Of a stretch of DNA of 5,636 bases, positions 4,988-5,636 are shown in pieces. The translations under genes and the position numbers were made by a program. Every line of letters begins with the position of its first letter. The first letter of the stretch is position 1. The notes beneath the pieces are model-generated. The model was not told where the DNA came from and made no database searches. It saw nothing but the letters and a program-made list of their open reading frames with translations. Source of the stretch: Deltaproteobacteria bacterium (lineage in GTDB: Bacteria > Desulfobacterota > Desulfobacteria > Desulfobacterales > UBA11574); NCBI GenBank assembly GCA_019314155.1, contig JAFCZV010000216.1, forward strand, positions 1 to 5,636, given 5' to 3'.

Positions 4988-5318
4988 AAACTATTTCTCC
5001 TCTTGAAAGAATCTTGTTTACAATAACAGGATGGTCATTTTTCGTATACAGATCAACCGGCATGCCTAAAGCCTCTTCAATTTCGTGATGAAAATCCCAG
5101 TATTTATCGCCCGAAAGAGGCATAACCATAATATCCAAGTCCGACATCTCATCATACCTATTGTCTGCAACAGATCCGAAAAGAATCACTTTTCTAATAC
5201 CGAACTGCTCAAAAACCGGCATCCCCTTTTCTAATAGCAAACGCTTAACTTTCTTCGACCGGGTTTTCCTAAATTCATACTCTAAAGCCCACCTTTTTTT
5301 TAATTTAGTAAAGGTCAT
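4977..5318 (-). CDS. MNT-family nucleotidyltransferase antitoxin (third module)
   Basis: This 113-residue protein has ILFGSVADNRYDEMSDLDIMV: G48-S49, ten residues, then D60-L-D62, with a third acidic residue D89 in MPVDLYTK. This is a complete GSX10DXD core of the polymerase-beta nucleotidyltransferase fold. I choose the ATG at 5318, which shares its A with the fcl stop (TAATG) and has AAAGG about 9 nt upstream. The alternative start at 5342 would overlap fcl by 25 nt and extend into repeat-derived sequence. The basic N-terminal helix (KLKKRW...RSKKVKRLL) is usual for this subgroup. Paired with the HEPN gene that overlaps its end, it is the expected antitoxin. The coupling to fcl means this module would be expressed with the sugar pathway gene. 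Confidence 0.85.
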   Translation of the reverse strand: MTFTKLKKRWALEYEFRKTRSKKVKRLLLEKGMPVFEQFGIRKVILFGSVADNRYDEMSDLDIMVMPLSGDKYWDFHHEIEEALGMPVDLYTKNDHPVIVNKILSRGEIVYEL

Positions 5319-5454
5319 TATTTTGTGCCTTTCAAATACCATTCATAAACGTCTTGAATGCCGTCTTTTAAGGCAATATTCGGTTTCCATCCCAGTTTTT
5401 TTATCTTAGAAATATCCAACAACTTCTGCCGAGTTCCGTCGGGTTTATATTGAT
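5315..5454. repeat. Repeat R-fcl, attached copy
   Basis: Forms the 3' end of the fcl gene and overlaps the start codon of the following MNT gene. In the displaced copy the homologous TGA is the fcl stop; here an earlier TAA ends the protein two codons sooner, just ahead of the same TGA. Confidence 0.88.
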
Positions 5455-5636
5455 CCCATTTCACATCACCTTTATATCTAACAACTTCCGCGACTATTGC
5501 CGCAATTTCCTTGACCGTCTGATCCTTGCCACACCCAATATTTATTAATGGTGTATGTGTATCGTCAAAAAGCCGGTCAATACCTTTTTCGTTCATTTTG
5601 GTTAAGAAAATACAGGCATCTACAAGATCGTCAACA
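5318..5636 (-). CDS. fcl: GDP-L-fucose synthase, C-terminal part (gene continues beyond the window)
   Basis: The open frame runs from the window edge and reads VDDLVDACIFLTKMNEKGID, then INIGCGKDQTVKEIAAIVAE, then KPDGTRQKLLDISKIKKLGW and GIQDVYEWYLKGTK. This is the end of the extended short-chain dehydrogenase that converts GDP-4-keto-6-deoxy-mannose to GDP-L-fucose (Fcl/WcaG), in the cytoplasm, for O-antigen, capsule or exopolysaccharide. The catalytic Y-x3-K and Rossmann GxxGxxG parts lie outside the window. No start is claimed; the ATG at 5596 is internal. The last about 45 codons have a diverged copy at 3187-3326, and the terminal wording (GTRQ, GIQDVYEWYLKGTK) departs from the common GTPRK...GIR form, so this tail may be a replacement. 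Confidence 0.9.
   Translation of the reverse strand, partial: VDDLVDACIFLTKMNEKGIDRLFDDTHTPLINIGCGKDQTVKEIAAIVAEVVRYKGDVKWDQYKPDGTRQKLLDISKIKKLGWKPNIALKDGIQDVYEWYLKGTK

Noticed and set aside
5319..5342. Longer start for the MNT gene at 5342 (MVFERHKI extension)
   Set aside because: It would overlap fcl by 25 nt and lies in fcl repeat sequence. The ATG at 5318 has a ribosome binding site and a tight TAATG overlap.
1..5636. CRISPR array, tRNA or rRNA gene, or transposase
   Set aside because: No regularly spaced short repeats, cloverleaf sequence, conserved rRNA stretch or transposase/integrase motif was seen on either strand.

Overview
The window is AT-rich bacterial DNA, and every gene I can support lies on the minus strand, so transcription runs from high to low coordinates. 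The only housekeeping-type gene is the C-terminal third of a GDP-L-fucose synthase (fcl) at the right edge. It belongs to nucleotide-sugar synthesis for surface polysaccharide and suggests a Gram-negative-type O-antigen or capsule locus. Everything downstream of it is accessory: a run of small two-gene modules of the toxin-antitoxin kind, plus broken pieces of the same gene families. The gene families suggest an environmental bacterium, possibly a Desulfobacterota-like proteobacterium, but this is only a guess.

Layout in the direction of transcription. (1) 5636-5318: end of fcl. (2) 5318-4502: a nucleotidyltransferase (MNT) and HEPN pair whose first ATG overlaps the fcl stop (TAATG). (3) 4515-4180: an in-frame chimera joining the C-terminal part of an AbiEii-like nucleotidyltransferase to the C-terminal part of a HepT protein. 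(4) 4176-3327: a second MNT/HEPN pair. (5) 3326-3187: a second, displaced copy of the fcl 3' end, still in frame to a stop. (6) 3114-2310: a ribbon-helix-helix/UPF0175 antitoxin with a DUF3368 PIN-like toxin. (7) 2242-1357: a small unrecognised or DUF6922-like protein with an AbiEii-type nucleotidyltransferase. (8) 1337-1216: an intergenic, GC-richer, long imperfect hairpin flanked by an 8-bp direct repeat. (9) 1059-230: a canonical MntA/HepT pair. (10) 226-1: a scar made of the first codons of an MNT gene, the first about 24 codons of a HEPN gene and the C-terminal part of an AbiEii-like gene, each duplicated from the region 3699-4487.

Within each intact module the two cistrons overlap by 8-14 nt or lie 2 nt apart, so each is probably translated as a coupled pair. 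All three HEPN proteins keep the R-x4-H-x-Y RNase motif. All three MNT partners keep G-S...D-x-D, although one has a shortened spacer. From known MntA/HepT biology the HEPN proteins would be RNase toxins and the MNT proteins AMP-transferring antitoxins.

The most unusual signal is architectural. The 3' ends of three unrelated genes (fcl, hepT and an AbiEii-like gene) each occur twice, and the duplicate junctions coincide with gene ends or with 3-6 bp microhomologies. The block 3327-5314 sits exactly between two 140-bp copies of the fcl 3' end, as if inserted behind fcl with duplication or replacement of its tail. I see no transposase, integrase or CRISPR array in the window.
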